A stretch of 64,000 nt of DNA from Eulemur rufifrons. Lineage: Eukaryota > Chordata > Mammalia > Primates > Lemuridae. The notes under the pieces are model-generated. The model was not told where the DNA came from. It ran no database searches and saw nothing but the letters and a program-made list of their open reading frames with translations. The translations under genes and the position numbers were made by a program. The stretch spans positions 969,501 through 1,033,500 of the forward strand of contig NC_091009.1 in assembly GCF_041146395.1 (NCBI RefSeq), read 5' to 3'. Shown piece by piece: positions 1 through 10,638 of this stretch (within the stretch, counting starts at the first letter, position 1; every line of letters begins with the position of its first letter).

Positions 1-91
1 ATGCCTAACCCACAACATAACACCTAACCCTGATCCTACTGCTCACCTTAACAGGTAAACCTCACCATAACCCTAACTTTAACCACATATC

Positions 92-106
92 TTAACGTTA
101 ATGCAT
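92..106 (+). repeat. Conserved TTAACGTTAATGCAT motif
   Basis: A 15-base non-hexamer motif with a 10-bp dyad (TTAACGTTAA) and an ATGCAT palindrome. It recurs about 100 bp past most type-B core modules, for example near 1762, 3615, 5283, 7047, 15140, 46779, 48859, 53337, 54637, 56570, 58385, 60053, 61926 and 63789. Inverted copies lie near 35915, 41822, 43565 and 44965. Conservation is stronger than in the surrounding degenerate hexamers. Whether it binds a protein is unknown. Confidence 0.6.
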
Positions 107-2458
107 GACACCCTGAGAACAAGCCCTATACCGTCATTATAACCCTAACTTCTAGCTATAACCGTAACACCTAATCCCTAATTCTGAAACGCCAACCCTA
201 ACCTTAACCCGACCGACAACACTAACACTAACGCTACCCCCTTACCCTAACCCTACGCCTAAAATTAACCCTAACCGTTGATCCTTCGTCATAACCCCTA
301 ACCTTAACCCTAACCCTTAACCCTATTCCCAATCCTAACCATTAAACATAACCCTAACTCTTAACCCTAACCCTAACCTTTACCCTAATGCCTAGAGATC
401 TAACCCCAACACTGACCTACAGTTAACACTAACCCCAACCCCTAATGCTAACCTTAAACCTGAACCAAGCTCCTAACCCTTAACCCTAACACTATCCCTT
501 ACCCCTAAGCCTAACCCCAACTGTTAACCCTCTAACCCTCACCCTGAATCCTAACCCTATCCCTTAAACCTAACCCCTAACCCTAACGCTAACTCCAACC
601 CTAAACCTTACCCTGGCCCCCTAACCCAGACTTAACACCTTACCCCTAACACTAATTCTAACCCTAACCACTAATCCCTAGCACCTAACCCTGACTCGAA
701 ACCTAACCCCTAACACGAAAAACCCTAACCCCAACCCCAACCCTAATTCTCACACTACTTCCATTCCCAGAGTCAAGCAAGCCTACAATACAGCCATGCC
801 ATGTGTGAGATGAGGCTCCGCCTGAGTCCTGCATGTAGGTCCTCTCCCAAGGCCCAGGGAATGATGTTGTGCTTTCGTGGTGACTCCGACCGCACCCCTC
901 TCACCGTAGATTAACCAGGTCCTGTGCCCTTAAACTGACCGCTAAAGCTAAGCCCTACCACCAACGCTAACCCCTGACCCTGAACCTAAGCCCCGAGCCT
1001 AAAGCCCAACATTAACTCTAGACCCTTACCCTAAACCTAATCCCTAACCCTAATGCTAACCCCTAAACCCAACCCTAACCGTGAACAGTAAACCTAACCC
1101 TAACCCCTAACACAAACCATAGCACATAACTCTAACCCTAAATCTAACCCTAAGCCTAACCGTAAACCCTAACTCTTAACCTTAACCCTAAGCGTTAACT
1201 CTCACGCTAACCTTTAATCCTAACCCTAATCCTAATCTTCAACCCTAAACCTAACACTTAACCCTAAACGTCTACCAAACCCTAACCCCTCATCTTAACC
1301 CTAACCGTAAACCTCAACCCTAAACCAAAGTGTAACCGTTAAATCTAAGAGTAACCTTTAACCCTAACCCTAATCCCTAACCTTAAGCCCTCACCCTAAC
1401 ACTAAACTTCATCCTTAACCCTAAGCATAATCCTAACCCTAAATCTAATTCTCAGACTTCTTGCTTTCTTAGAGTTTAGAAAGCCTGCAATCCTCCCATG
1501 CCATGCGTGACAGGAGGCTCTACCACTGTGTCCTGCATGAAACCCACGGGCCCATACCCAGAGTATGATAGAGTGGGTTCCCGGGTACAATCCCAGCCCC
1601 CTAAACTCCCCCCGACCGCCTAATGCAGACAGGGCCCGTGCGCTAAGCATAAACAATACCTCTAACGGATAACCCTAACCCTGAACATAACACCCAACCC
1701 TGTTCCTATTTCTCCCCTTAACACGTAAACCTCACCGTGAGCCTAACTTTAACCTCTTATCCTAACGTTAATGCATAACCCATTCCCTGAGAACAACCCC
1801 TATCCCATAATTCTAACCCTATCTCCTAGTCATCACTGTGACACCTAATCCCTAACCCTAATTCTAAATCGCTAACCCTAACCGGAACCCTACCTACAAC
1901 CCTAACACTGACAGTAACCCTTATTTCTAACCCCAACGCTATGCCTAACAAAAACCCTAACCCTTCACCCTAACCCCTAAGCCTTACGCTAACCCTTAAC
2001 CCTAATCCTAGTCCTAACCATTAAACCTAACCCTAGCTCTTAAAGCTAACCCTAAACCTTACCCTCACGACTAGACCTAACCCTGACACTAACCTAACAC
2101 CTAACCCTAACCAGAACCCCTAAAGCTAACCCTGAACCCTATCCCTAACCCTAGCAGTCAACTTTAACCCTAAACCTAAGCCCAACCCATAACCCTAATC
2201 CTATCCTTTTACCCTAAAACTAACCCCTAAACCTAACCCCTATACCTAACCCTAACTCTAACCCCAATCCTAATTCTAACCATACCCCTTCATAAAACAC
2301 GAACTCCTAACCTCTAACCCTAACACTAACCAAAAACCCTAATCACTAATCCCTAACCCTAACGCTTAACCTTTACCCTAACCGTTAACCCTCACCCTAA
2401 TTCTTAACACTGACCCTAACCTTAATCTTTAACTCTAAGCCTAACCCTTAACCCTACA

Positions 2459-2492
2459 GTAAGGAAGACCCTTAATGCTAATGGGATCCCTT
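2459..2492 (+). repeat. GTAAGGAAGAC...GGGATCCCTT marker segment of the higher-order repeat
   Basis: A 34-bp segment with no hexamer character, containing a BamHI-type GGATCC. It recurs at 5980, 54040, 57261, 60762 and 62622 with few changes. Diverged relatives appear near 55420, and inverted near 36960 and 41055. It works as a phase marker for the 3.5-kb and 1.87-kb units. No function is evident. Confidence 0.65.
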
Positions 2493-2995
2493 TTCCCTAA
2501 CCCTAACACTACAGCTAACAATAACCCTAACCTTTGATCCTTAAACCTAACCCCTAACACTTACTTTAACCCCAAACCCTAACCCTAATCCTAAGCATTA
2601 AACCTAACCCTATCTCTAACCCTAACGCTAGCCCTTACCCTAACGCCTAGATCTAACCCTAAATCTAACCTCCTGCCTAATCCTAACCTTAAGCCCTAAT
2701 GCTAACTCTAACCCTGAACCCTAAACCTACCCGTAACCCTTAACACTAACCCTATCCGTGAACCTTAACCCTGACCCTAACCATTACCCGCACCCAAGCA
2801 TTTAACCCTGACCCTAACCCTAATCCTTAATGATAACCCTAACACTAAACCCTAACCCTAAGCCCAACACTTAACCCTAATCCTATCCCTTAACCCTAAC
2901 CCTAATGCTAACCCCTAAACGTAACCCTAACCGTGAACAGTAAACCTAACCCTAACCTCTAACACAAAGCATAGCACATAACTCTAAACCTAAAA

Positions 2996-3023
2996 CTAAC
3001 CCTAACCCTAACCCTAACCCTAA
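2996..3023 (-). repeat. Short perfect telomeric run (about 4.7 hexamers)
   Basis: Four exact CTAACC units plus CTAA. With 57811-57840 this is among the longest uninterrupted runs I found, so the block is an interstitial degenerate telomere-like array and not a functional chromosome end. Confidence 0.8.
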
Positions 3024-6000
3024 ACCCTAACTCTTAACCTTAACCCTAAGCGTTAACTCTCACGCTAACCTTTAATCCTAACCCTAATCCTAATCTTCAA
3101 CCCTAAACCTAACACTTAACCCTAAACCTCTACCAAACCCTAACCCCTCATCTTAACCCTAACCTTAAACCTCAACCCTAAACCAAAGTGTAACCGTTAA
3201 ATCTAAGAGTAACCTTTAACCCTAACCGTAATCCCTAAGCCTAAGCCCTCACCCTAACACTAAACTTCATCCTTAACCCTAACCGTAACCCTAACCCTAA
3301 ATCTAATTCTCAGACTTCTTGCTTTCTTAGAGTTTGAAAGCGTGCAATCCTCCCACGCCATGCGTGAAAGGAGGCTCTTCCACAGTGTCCTGCATGAAAC
3401 CCAGAGGCCCATACACTGCGTGCGGTAGAGTGGGTTCCCAGCGACCATCACAGACACCTAACTTTGCCTCCTAGGGCATACAGGGCCTGTGCCCTAAGCA
3501 TAAACCCTACCCCTCACCCATAAGCCTAACCCACAACATAACACCTAACCCTGATCCTACTGCTCACCTTAACAGGTAAACCTCACCATAACCCTAACTT
3601 TAACCCCATATCTTAACGTTAATGCATGACACCCTGAGAACAAGCCCTATACCGTCATTATAACCCTAACTCCTAGCTATAACCGTAACACCTAATCCCT
3701 AATTCTGAAGCGCCAACCCTAACCTTAACCCGACCGACAACACTAACACTAACCCTAAACCCTTACCCTAACCCTACGCCTAAAAGTAACCCTAACCGTT
3801 GATCCTTCGTCATAACCCCTAACCTTAACCCTAACCCTTAACCCTATTCCCAATCCTAACCATTAAACAGAACTCTAACTCTTAACCCTAACCCTAACCT
3901 TTACCCTAATGCCTAGAGATCTAACCCCAACACTGACCTACAGTTAACACTAACCCCAACCCCTAATGCTAACCTTAAACCTGAACCAAGCTCCTAACCC
4001 TTAACCCTAACACTATCCCTAACCCCTAAGCCTAACCCCAACTGTTAACCCTCTAACCCTCACCCTGAATCCTAACCCTATCCCTTAACCCTAACCCCTA
4101 ACCCTAACGCTAACTCCAACCCTAAACCTTACCCTGGCCCCCTAACCCAGACTTAACACCTTACCCCTAACACTAACTCTAACCCTAACCACTAATCCCT
4201 AGCACCTAACCCTGACTCGAAACCTAACCCCTAACACGAAAAACCCTAACCCCAACCCCAACCCTAATTCTCACACTACTTCCATTCCCAGAGTCAAGCA
4301 AGTCTACAATACATCCATGCCATGTGTGAGATGAGGCTCCGCCTGAGTCCTGCATGTAGGTCCTCTCCCAAGGCCCAGGGAATGATGTTGTGCTTTCGTG
4401 GTGACTCCGACCGCACCCCTCTCACCGTAGATTAACCAGGTCCTGTGCCCTTAAACTGACCGCTAAAGCTAAGCCCTACCACCAACGCTAACCCCTGACA
4501 CTGAACCTAAGCCCCGAGCCTAAAGCCCAACATTAACTCTAGACCCTTACCCTAAACCTAATCCCTAACCCTAATGCTAACCCCTAAACCCAACCCTAAC
4601 CGGGAACAGTAAACCTAACCCTAACCCCTAACACACACCATAGCACATAACTCTAACGCTAAATCTAACCCTAAGCCTAACCGTAAACCCTAACTCTTAA
4701 CCTTAACCCTAAGCGTTAACTCTCACGCTAAACTTTAATCCTAACCCTAATCCTAATCTTCAACCCTAAACCTAACACTTAACCCTAAACGTCTACCAAA
4801 CCCTAACCCCTCATCTTAATCCTAACCGTAAACCTCAACCCTAAACCGAACTGTAACCGTTAAACCTAAGAGTAACCTTTAACCCTAACCCTAATCCCTA
4901 ACCTTAAGCCCTCATCCTAACACTAAACTTCATCCTTAACCCTAACCATAATCCTAACCCTAAATCTAATTCTCAGACTTCTTTCTTTCTTAGAGTTTAG
5001 AAAGCCTGCCATCCTCCCATGCCATGCGTGACAGGAGGCTCTACCACTGTGTCCTGCATGAAACCCACGGGCCCATACCCAGAGTATGATAGAGTGGGTT
5101 CCCGAGTACAATCCCAGCCCCCTAAACTCCGCCCGCCCGCCCAATGAAGACAGGGCCCGTGCGCTAAGCATAAACAATACCTTTAACAGATAACCCTAAC
5201 CCTGAACATAACACCCAACCCTGTTCCTATTTCTCCCCTTAACACGTAAACCTCACCGTGAGCCTAACTTTAACCTCTTATCCTAACGTTAATGCATAAC
5301 CCATTCCCTGAGAACAACCCCTATCCCATAATTCTAACCCTATCTCCTAGTCATCACTGGAACACCTAATCCCTAACCCTAATTCTAAACCGCTAACCCT
5401 AACCGGAACCCTACCTACAACCCTAACACTGACAGTAACCCTTACTTCTAACCCCAACGCTATGCCTAACAAAAACCCTAACCCTTCACCCAAACCCCTA
5501 AGCCTTACGCTAACCCTTAACCCTAATCCTAATCCTAACCATTAAACCTAACCCTAGCTCTTAAAGCTAACCCTAAACCTTACCCTCACGACTAGACCTA
5601 AGCCTGACACTAACCTAACACCTAACCCTAACCAGAACCCCTAAAGCTAACCCTGAACCCTATCCCTAACCCTAGCAGTCAACTTTAACCCTAAACCTAA
5701 GCCCAACCCATAACCCTAATCCTATCCTTTTACCCTAAAACTAACCCCTAAACCTAACCCCTATACCTAACCCTAACTCTAACCCCAATCTTAATTCTAA
5801 CCATACCCCTTCATAAAACACTAACTCCTAACCTCTAACCCTAACACTAATCAAAAACCCTAATCGCTAATCCCTAACCCTAACGCTTAACCTTTACCCT
5901 CACCGTTAACCCTCCCCCTAATTCTTAACACTGACCCTAACCTTAACCTTTAACTCTAAGCCTAACCCTTAACCCTACAGTAAGGAAGACCCTTAATGCT

Positions 6001-7331
6001 AATGGGATCCCTTTTCCCTAACCCTAACACTACAGCTAAAAATAACCCTAACCTTTGATCCTTAAACCTAACCCCTGACACTTACTTTAACCCCAAACCC
6101 TAACCCTAATCCTAAGCATTAAACCTAACCCTATCTCTTAACCCTAACCCTAGCCCTTACCCTAACGCTTAGATCTAACCCTAAATCTAACCTCCTGCCT
6201 AATCCTAACCTTAAGCCCTAATGCTACCTCTAACCCTGAACCCTAAACCTACCCATAACCCTTAACACTAACGCTATCCGTAAACCTTAACCCTTACCCT
6301 AACCATTACCCGCACCCAAGCATTTAACCCTGACCCTAACCCTAATCCTTAATGATAACGCTAACACTAAACCCTAACCCTAAGCCCAACACTTAACCAT
6401 AATACTATCCTTTAACCCTAAGCCTAACCCTAACCCCTAATGCTAAACCTAACCCTAACCGCAACCCTAACCCTCAATCTTGAAACTTACCATTAACCCT
6501 GACACTAACCCTTAACCCTAACCCTACTCCTAATCCTTATCCATAAGGCTAATACTGAAGCCTAACCCTGTGCCAAACGCTAAACCCAAACCTTAACCCT
6601 AACCCTGAATCTTAAACGTAAACCTAACTGTAACTGTTAAACCTAACACTAACATTTAACCCTAACACCTAACCCTAAGACTCCACCCTAACACTAATCT
6701 TCATCCCTAAACATTACCAGAATCCTACCCCTAAATCTAATTCTCAGACTTCTTGCTTTCTCAGAGTTTAGAAAGCCTACAATCTTCCCATGCCATGAGT
6801 TAAAGGGTGCTCTGCCACTGTGTCCTGCATGAAACCCAGGAATCCACACCCAGCGTTCAATAGAGTGTGTTCCCGGGGACAATCCTATCCCCCTAACCCC
6901 TGCCCGCCGCCCAGTGCAGACAGGGCCTGTACGCTAAGTATAAGCACTGCCCCTAACAGATAACCCTCACCCTGAACATAACACCTAACCATGATCCTAT
7001 TCCTAAACGTAAACCATAAACCTCCCCGTAATGCTAACTTATCCCCTTAAATTAACGTTAATGCATAACACCCTGAGAAGAAGCCCTATCCCATAATTCT
7101 AATCCTAAACCATAGTCATAACCATAACACCTCATCCCTATTTCTAAAATGAAAACCCTAACTTTCACCCTACCACAACCCTAACCCTAACCCTATCCCC
7201 TAACCCTAAGCCCTCACCCTATCACTAATCTTCATCCCTAAACCGTGCCGTAATTTTAACCCTAAATCTAATTCTCAGACTTCTTGTTTTCTCAGAGTTT
7301 TGAAAGCCTACAATCCTACTAAGCCATGCAT

Positions 7332-7344
7332 GAAAGCCGGCTCT
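7332..7344 (+). repeat. L1 target-site duplication, 5' copy
   Basis: GAAAGCCGGCTCT, identical to 14892-14904. It directly abuts the first L1 base (GGAGGGAGGGAAGATGG). The implied bottom-strand nick is CTTTC/A, a variant of the usual L1 endonuclease TTTT/A preference. Confidence 0.92.
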
Positions 7345-7354
7345 GGAGGGAGGG

Positions 7355-7364
7355 AAGATGGCGG
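7355..7364 (+). promoter_or_regulatory. YY1-like site at the L1 5' end
   Basis: AAGATGGCGG begins 11 bases into the element. It matches the YY1 core that sets accurate initiation in human L1, where it also lies within the first ~20 bases. An inverted GCCATCTT at 7992-7999 is a second possible site. Confidence 0.6.
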
Positions 7365-8106
7365 AGTGGCGGTGACTGCTCGGATCTGCGCTCCGGCGAC
7401 GAACCGTGGATCCGGACCTGCCACAACGCTAGAGGACCGCTCCCACACAGGAACAGCGGTGTGAATCCACGGAGAATCAGCGTGGGACAAACAGAGCAAG
7501 TGAGGTCTGAGGTGAACAGAAATTAAGATCGCGGAACTCTGCGGAAGGCGCGGAACAGACAGTAGCCAGCGGAGCGCAGGCGGCTGCGCCCGCCCCCAGG
7601 TGGGGCGGGGGCAGTCTTTAGGAAAAGCGGCTTGCGCTCCTCACTGACCTCCACCCCCAATTGCTTGTAGACCCCCTCGCAAGCCAGAGCAGAATCTCCG
7701 AGCGAGACGTAGGGCATTGCAGACAGGAGGCTTTTTCGGGAGAATAGCTTGGAACCTGGGAAGTCTCGGCTGAGACAGTCCTTAGCGAGAAGGGACGGAC
7801 CTGTGCGAGGGGGGAGGGGCACGATCAATCCCCGATCAGCGAATTGCGCTGTACCTCTGCGCTACTTTTGTCGGTGGTTCTTCAGCCGGTGGCCCCCGGC
7901 GGCTTTGCCCGCCAAACCCCCCGGCAGCGGCGGTCCCTGGTCTCTGCCTGCCGGGGAGCCGGTCCCCCTCCGACCCCGGAGCGCTGCGGGCGCCATCTTG
8001 AAAGCAAAGTCGGAACCGCTCGGGAGCCATAAGGTGCCCAGCAGCTCTCTCTCCCCGGCGCCCCCCGCTGGTCTCTGGCCCCGCGCCATCTCCGCCGGCG
8101 GCACTC

Positions 8107-8515
8107 GGCGTGAAGGGGCGGAGCTGCACTAAGACTTAAAATAAACACTGAGTTGCCGCTCCGGAACCAACGGAGCCGGCGTGAAGGGGCGGAGCTGCGC
8201 TAAGACTTAAAATAAACACTGAGTTGCCGCTCCGGAACCAACGGAGCGGGCGTGTAGGGGCGGAGCTGCACTAAGACTTAAAATAAACACTGAGTTGCCG
8301 CTCCGGAACCAACGGAGCGGGCGTGTAGGGGCGGAGCTGCGCTAAGACTTAAAATAAACACTGAGTTGCCGCTCCGGAACCAACGGAGCCGGCGTGAAGG
8401 GGCGGAGCTGCGCTAAGACGTAAAATAAACACTGAGTTGCCGCTCCGGAACCAATGGAGTGGGCGTGAAGGGGCGGAGCTGCGCTAAGGCGCAAAAACAC
8501 GATCATTGAGCCGCT
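8107..8515 (+). repeat. 71-bp tandem units in the L1 5' UTR (5 full + 1 partial)
   Basis: Units start at 8107, 8178, 8249, 8320, 8391 and 8462, each exactly 71 bp after the last. The sixth is diverged and stops at unit position 54. Each begins GGCGTG(A/T)AGGGGCGGAGC, a GC-box-like (Sp1-type) sequence, followed by a TTAAAATAAACAC stretch. Copies differ at only a few positions, such as GCACTAAG versus GCGCTAAG and GTGAAG versus GTGTAG. The arrangement recalls the tandem promoter monomers of mouse L1, but the unit is much shorter. Confidence 0.93.
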
Positions 8516-8580
8516 GAACTGTATACTTCAGAATTGTGTATCCCTTCGGTTAGCGATGCGCTGAGGTGCTGTGTAGCTCT

Positions 8581-8877
8581 GTTTTTGTTCTTTTGTGTTT
8601 GTGTTTTTGCTGTTTCTGGGTTAGGTCTCTTTGTGTTATTTGTTAGTTTAGTTTTTGTTTTTGTCTTTGTTTTTGTTTTTTTTTTATTTTTTCTTTATTT
8701 TTTTATTTTTTATTTATTTTATTATTTTTTTCTTTTTTTCCTCTTCTCTTCTCCTTTTCTTTTCTCTTTCCTTTTCTTCTCCTTCTGTTCTTTCTTTTCA
8801 CTTCTTTTTTTTTTTCTTTTCTTTTCTTTTCTTTTCTTTTTTCTTTTTCCTTATTTCTTCTCTCTTTTTGCCTTCTA
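8581..8877 (+). repeat. T/C-rich low-complexity tract in the L1 5' UTR
   Basis: About 300 bp of almost pure pyrimidine on the + strand, moving from GTTTTTG-type runs to TTTTA and then TTTTCTTTTC repeats. The sense L1 RNA would carry a long U-rich segment here, and the complementary strand an A/G-rich tract. Frames across it encode only Phe/Leu or Lys/Arg runs and are not genes. Confidence 0.85.
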
Positions 8878-9072
8878 ACTGGGAACCCACGCTGAGCTTG
8901 GGAACGGGCCAGGCCCCTGGCTCTGGTACATACCGGAACCTGAGTAGTCACTCCCAACGCCGGCGATCTACGGGCGCGCAATAGCCACCTTGGGGCCCAC
9001 AGCCAAGTCACTGCGGAGCAATAGGGTGCCAAGAGGCTCCCTGGACGGCCCCCTCCCCAGGTCCACAGACCT

Positions 9073-9079
9073 TATATAG
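9073..9079 (+). promoter_or_regulatory. TATA-like sequence in the L1 5' UTR
   Basis: TATATAG within CTTATATAGGG, about 520 bp upstream of ORF1. It could be a secondary downstream initiation site or chance. There is no supporting evidence beyond the motif. Confidence 0.2.
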
Positions 9080-9594
9080 GGTCCCCACCCACGTCTAAAC
9101 ATTGACTACTTCTCCAGAAGCGAGAGTGTGGAGCCTGGTCCCTGGGGACATTGGGCCAAGGCAGACTTTTGCCTGTGGGAGTTGCGGCAAATGGGGCGCT
9201 GAGCGAGCGAGGGCACCATCCACTCCCCACAACTAGTATTTTTCCTGCAGATAGAGACAGAAACCACCCCTATAGAGGAAGAACCAAAGGGAAACAAACA
9301 AACAAAGAGAATTTTGGCCCACTACTAGTGTGGACCCTGCCTGCCCTCTGAAAGACTACAACACAGTGTCCTAACTCACCAAAGCAGTCTTGGATCACTC
9401 CAATCCTCTAGGATTGGATCCATCAGAAGCAGTCCCCCAACTGAAATAGAAAAATTTCTAAACAATTCACAACAGTCTTCCCCTCTTGCCAAAGGAAGCA
9501 ATATACCTAGACTACTCCACAGCCTAAGAATAGAGCACAGAGAGTGCTGTTAACCAGACTAAATCTATAAGTAAAGATCCAACGATTAATCTAG

Positions 9595-10599
9595 ATGGGA
9601 AGGGCCCAGCGAAAAAACACAGGAAGCACAAAGAATCAAACAGAAAGCTCACCCCCAAAGGGAAATACCGGCTCTCAACCATTTGACACAAACCAGACTC
9701 AAAACACCAACATGTCACAGGAAGAATTCCAATTATGGATCATAAACAAGCTAAATAATATACAAGAATCAATGGACAGACAACACAAGGAAAATGCAAA
9801 AAAAATTCAGGATTTGGAGGAAAAATTCACTAAAGAAATTGAAATATTGAAGAAAAACCAAACTGAACTCCTAGAAATGAAGAATTCACTCAGAGAGCTA
9901 CAAAACACTGTGGAAAGTCTCAAAAGCAGGGTAGATCAAACAGAGGAAAGAATTTCAGAAATTGAAGATAACTCCTTTCAACTAAATAAGTCAGTCACAG
10001 AGATAGATCAAAAAAGTAAGAGAAATGATCGGAGTCTTCAAGAAATGTGGGATTATGTGAAGAAACCTAACTTGAGAGTTATTGGCATCCCTGAGGGTGA
10101 AGAAGACAATAAGCAAGGGTTGGACAAGCTATTTGAAGACATAATCGAGGAAAATTTTCCAGGCCTTGCCAATACTCTAGACATACAGATTCAAGAAGCT
10201 CAAAGGACCCCTGGGAGATTCATAGCAAATAGGAAAACACCACGCCACGTAGTCATCAGGCTGACCAAAATATCCACTAAAGAGTCCCTTCTCCGAGCTG
10301 TAAGGAGAAAGAAACAGGTAACTTACAAAGGAAAACCCATCAGAATTACGCCAGATTTCTCAGCTGAAACCTTACAAGCAAGAAGAGCTTGGGGCCCCAT
10401 TTTCATGCTTCTGAAACAGAATAATGCCCAGCCTAGAATCTTGTACCCAGCTAAGCTAAGTTTTCTATACGAAGGAGAAATCAAGACATTCTCAGATAAA
10501 CAAAGGTTGAGGGAATTCACCAAGACAAGACCAGCCCTGCAAGAAGTACTCAAAAGAGAGTTACACACGGACCAGCACAAGAAAGATCCACGAATGTAA
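9595..10599 (+). CDS. L1 ORF1: L1 ORF1 protein (RNA-binding chaperone)
   Basis: A 334-aa RNA-binding protein that coats L1 RNA as a trimer in cytoplasmic ribonucleoprotein particles and acts as a nucleic-acid chaperone during target-primed reverse transcription. Length is close to human ORF1p (338 aa). Residues 1-40 are polar and probably disordered. Residues ~43-150 form a Glu/Lys/Leu-rich heptad coiled coil for trimerisation. NLRVIGIPE (159-167) opens the RRM, followed by TPRHVVIRL (215-223). The C-terminal domain holds QARRAWGPIF (261-270, with the conserved RNA-contacting Arg pair) and RILYPAKLSF (281-290). The start ATG lies at the head of an uninterrupted frame and its MGR..RK opening resembles other mammalian ORF1s. 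No frameshift or stop is present. Confidence 0.97.
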   Translation: MGRAQRKNTGSTKNQTESSPPKGNTGSQPFDTNQTQNTNMSQEEFQLWIINKLNNIQESMDRQHKENAKKIQDLEEKFTKEIEILKKNQTELLEMKNSLRELQNTVESLKSRVDQTEERISEIEDNSFQLNKSVTEIDQKSKRNDRSLQEMWDYVKKPNLRVIGIPEGEEDNKQGLDKLFEDIIEENFPGLANTLDIQIQEAQRTPGRFIANRKTPRHVVIRLTKISTKESLLRAVRRKKQVTYKGKPIRITPDFSAETLQARRAWGPIFMLLKQNNAQPRILYPAKLSFLYEGEIKTFSDKQRLREFTKTRPALQEVLKRELHTDQHKKDPRM

Positions 10600-10638
10600 A
10601 TCTACTCAAGAGCTAAAGATCAAATTCCAGATACCACA
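10600..10638 (+). other. L1 inter-ORF spacer
   Basis: Thirty-nine bases between the ORF1 TAA (10597-10599) and the ORF2 ATG. It is A-rich and contains in-frame stops, so ORF2 should be made by unconventional reinitiation on the bicistronic RNA, as in other mammalian L1s. Confidence 0.8.

Larger units (their letters stand above)
1402..4922 (-). repeat. 3,521-bp higher-order repeat unit (B-B-A cores)
   Basis: The unit starts at a type-B core, runs through a second B core (3307-3501) and an A core (4268-4455), and ends where the next near-identical B core begins. A near-identical same-orientation copy lies at 56204-59691 (3,488 bp). The non-telomeric GTAAGGAAGAC...GGGATCC segment at 2459-2492 recurs 3,521 bp later at 5980. 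Confidence 0.8.
1..7331 (-). repeat. Degenerate telomere-like higher-order repeat block, CCCTAA on + strand
   Basis: Nearly all of this stretch is imperfect CCCTAA/CTAACC hexamer with many single-base changes and very little G on the + strand. It is broken by non-telomeric core modules of about 190-200 bp at 747-935 (type A), 1449-1650 (B), 3307-3501 (B), 4268-4455 (A), 4970-5171 (B), 6741-6941 (B) and 7272 onward (B, cut by the L1). Types A and B share a common plan: a CTCAGA or CTCACA start, AGCCTACAAT-like and CCATGCCATG blocks, then TCCTGCATG. Several features recur at an offset of exactly 3521 bp (3 and 3524; 1402 and 4923; 2459 and 5980). No host gene is visible. Open frames on the minus strand are by-products of the hexamer repeat. 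Confidence 0.95.
7345..9594 (+). promoter_or_regulatory. L1 5' UTR / internal promoter
   Basis: About 2.25 kb long, against roughly 0.9 kb in human L1. Order: a very GC- and CpG-rich leader (about 7345-8106) with a YY1-like site near the first base; six 71-bp tandem units (8107-8515); a T-rich tract (8581-8877); and a mixed-composition segment (8878-9594) with a TATA-like sequence. By analogy with other mammalian L1s it should drive RNA polymerase II transcription from its own first bases. Open frames inside it (for example + strand 7749-8132) look like GC-rich chance frames. Confidence 0.85.

Noticed and set aside
1402..1656. Recurring ~84-codon minus-strand open frame (also at 4923, 56204, 59692, 61565, 63430, and + strand 41941) ending in an Arg/Val-rich tail
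   Set aside because: It spans a B core and runs into TTAGGG repeats, whose AGG-GTT frame reads as Arg-Val without stops. Copies accumulate amino-acid changes and some are broken, and there is no coding context. It is a shadow of the repeat.
1..7331. Functional terminal telomere
   Set aside because: Perfect hexamer runs do not exceed about five units and every stretch is heavily mutated and mixed with cores, so this is interstitial or subtelomeric telomere-like DNA.
7749..8132. 127-codon + strand frame in the L1 leader
   Set aside because: GC-rich leader with overlapping open frames in several phases, no homology I recognise, and not part of the known L1 plan.
8534..9032. Phe/Leu-rich (+) and Lys/Arg-rich (-) frames of 109-114 codons
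   Set aside because: Direct translations of the T-rich low-complexity tract in the L1 5' UTR.
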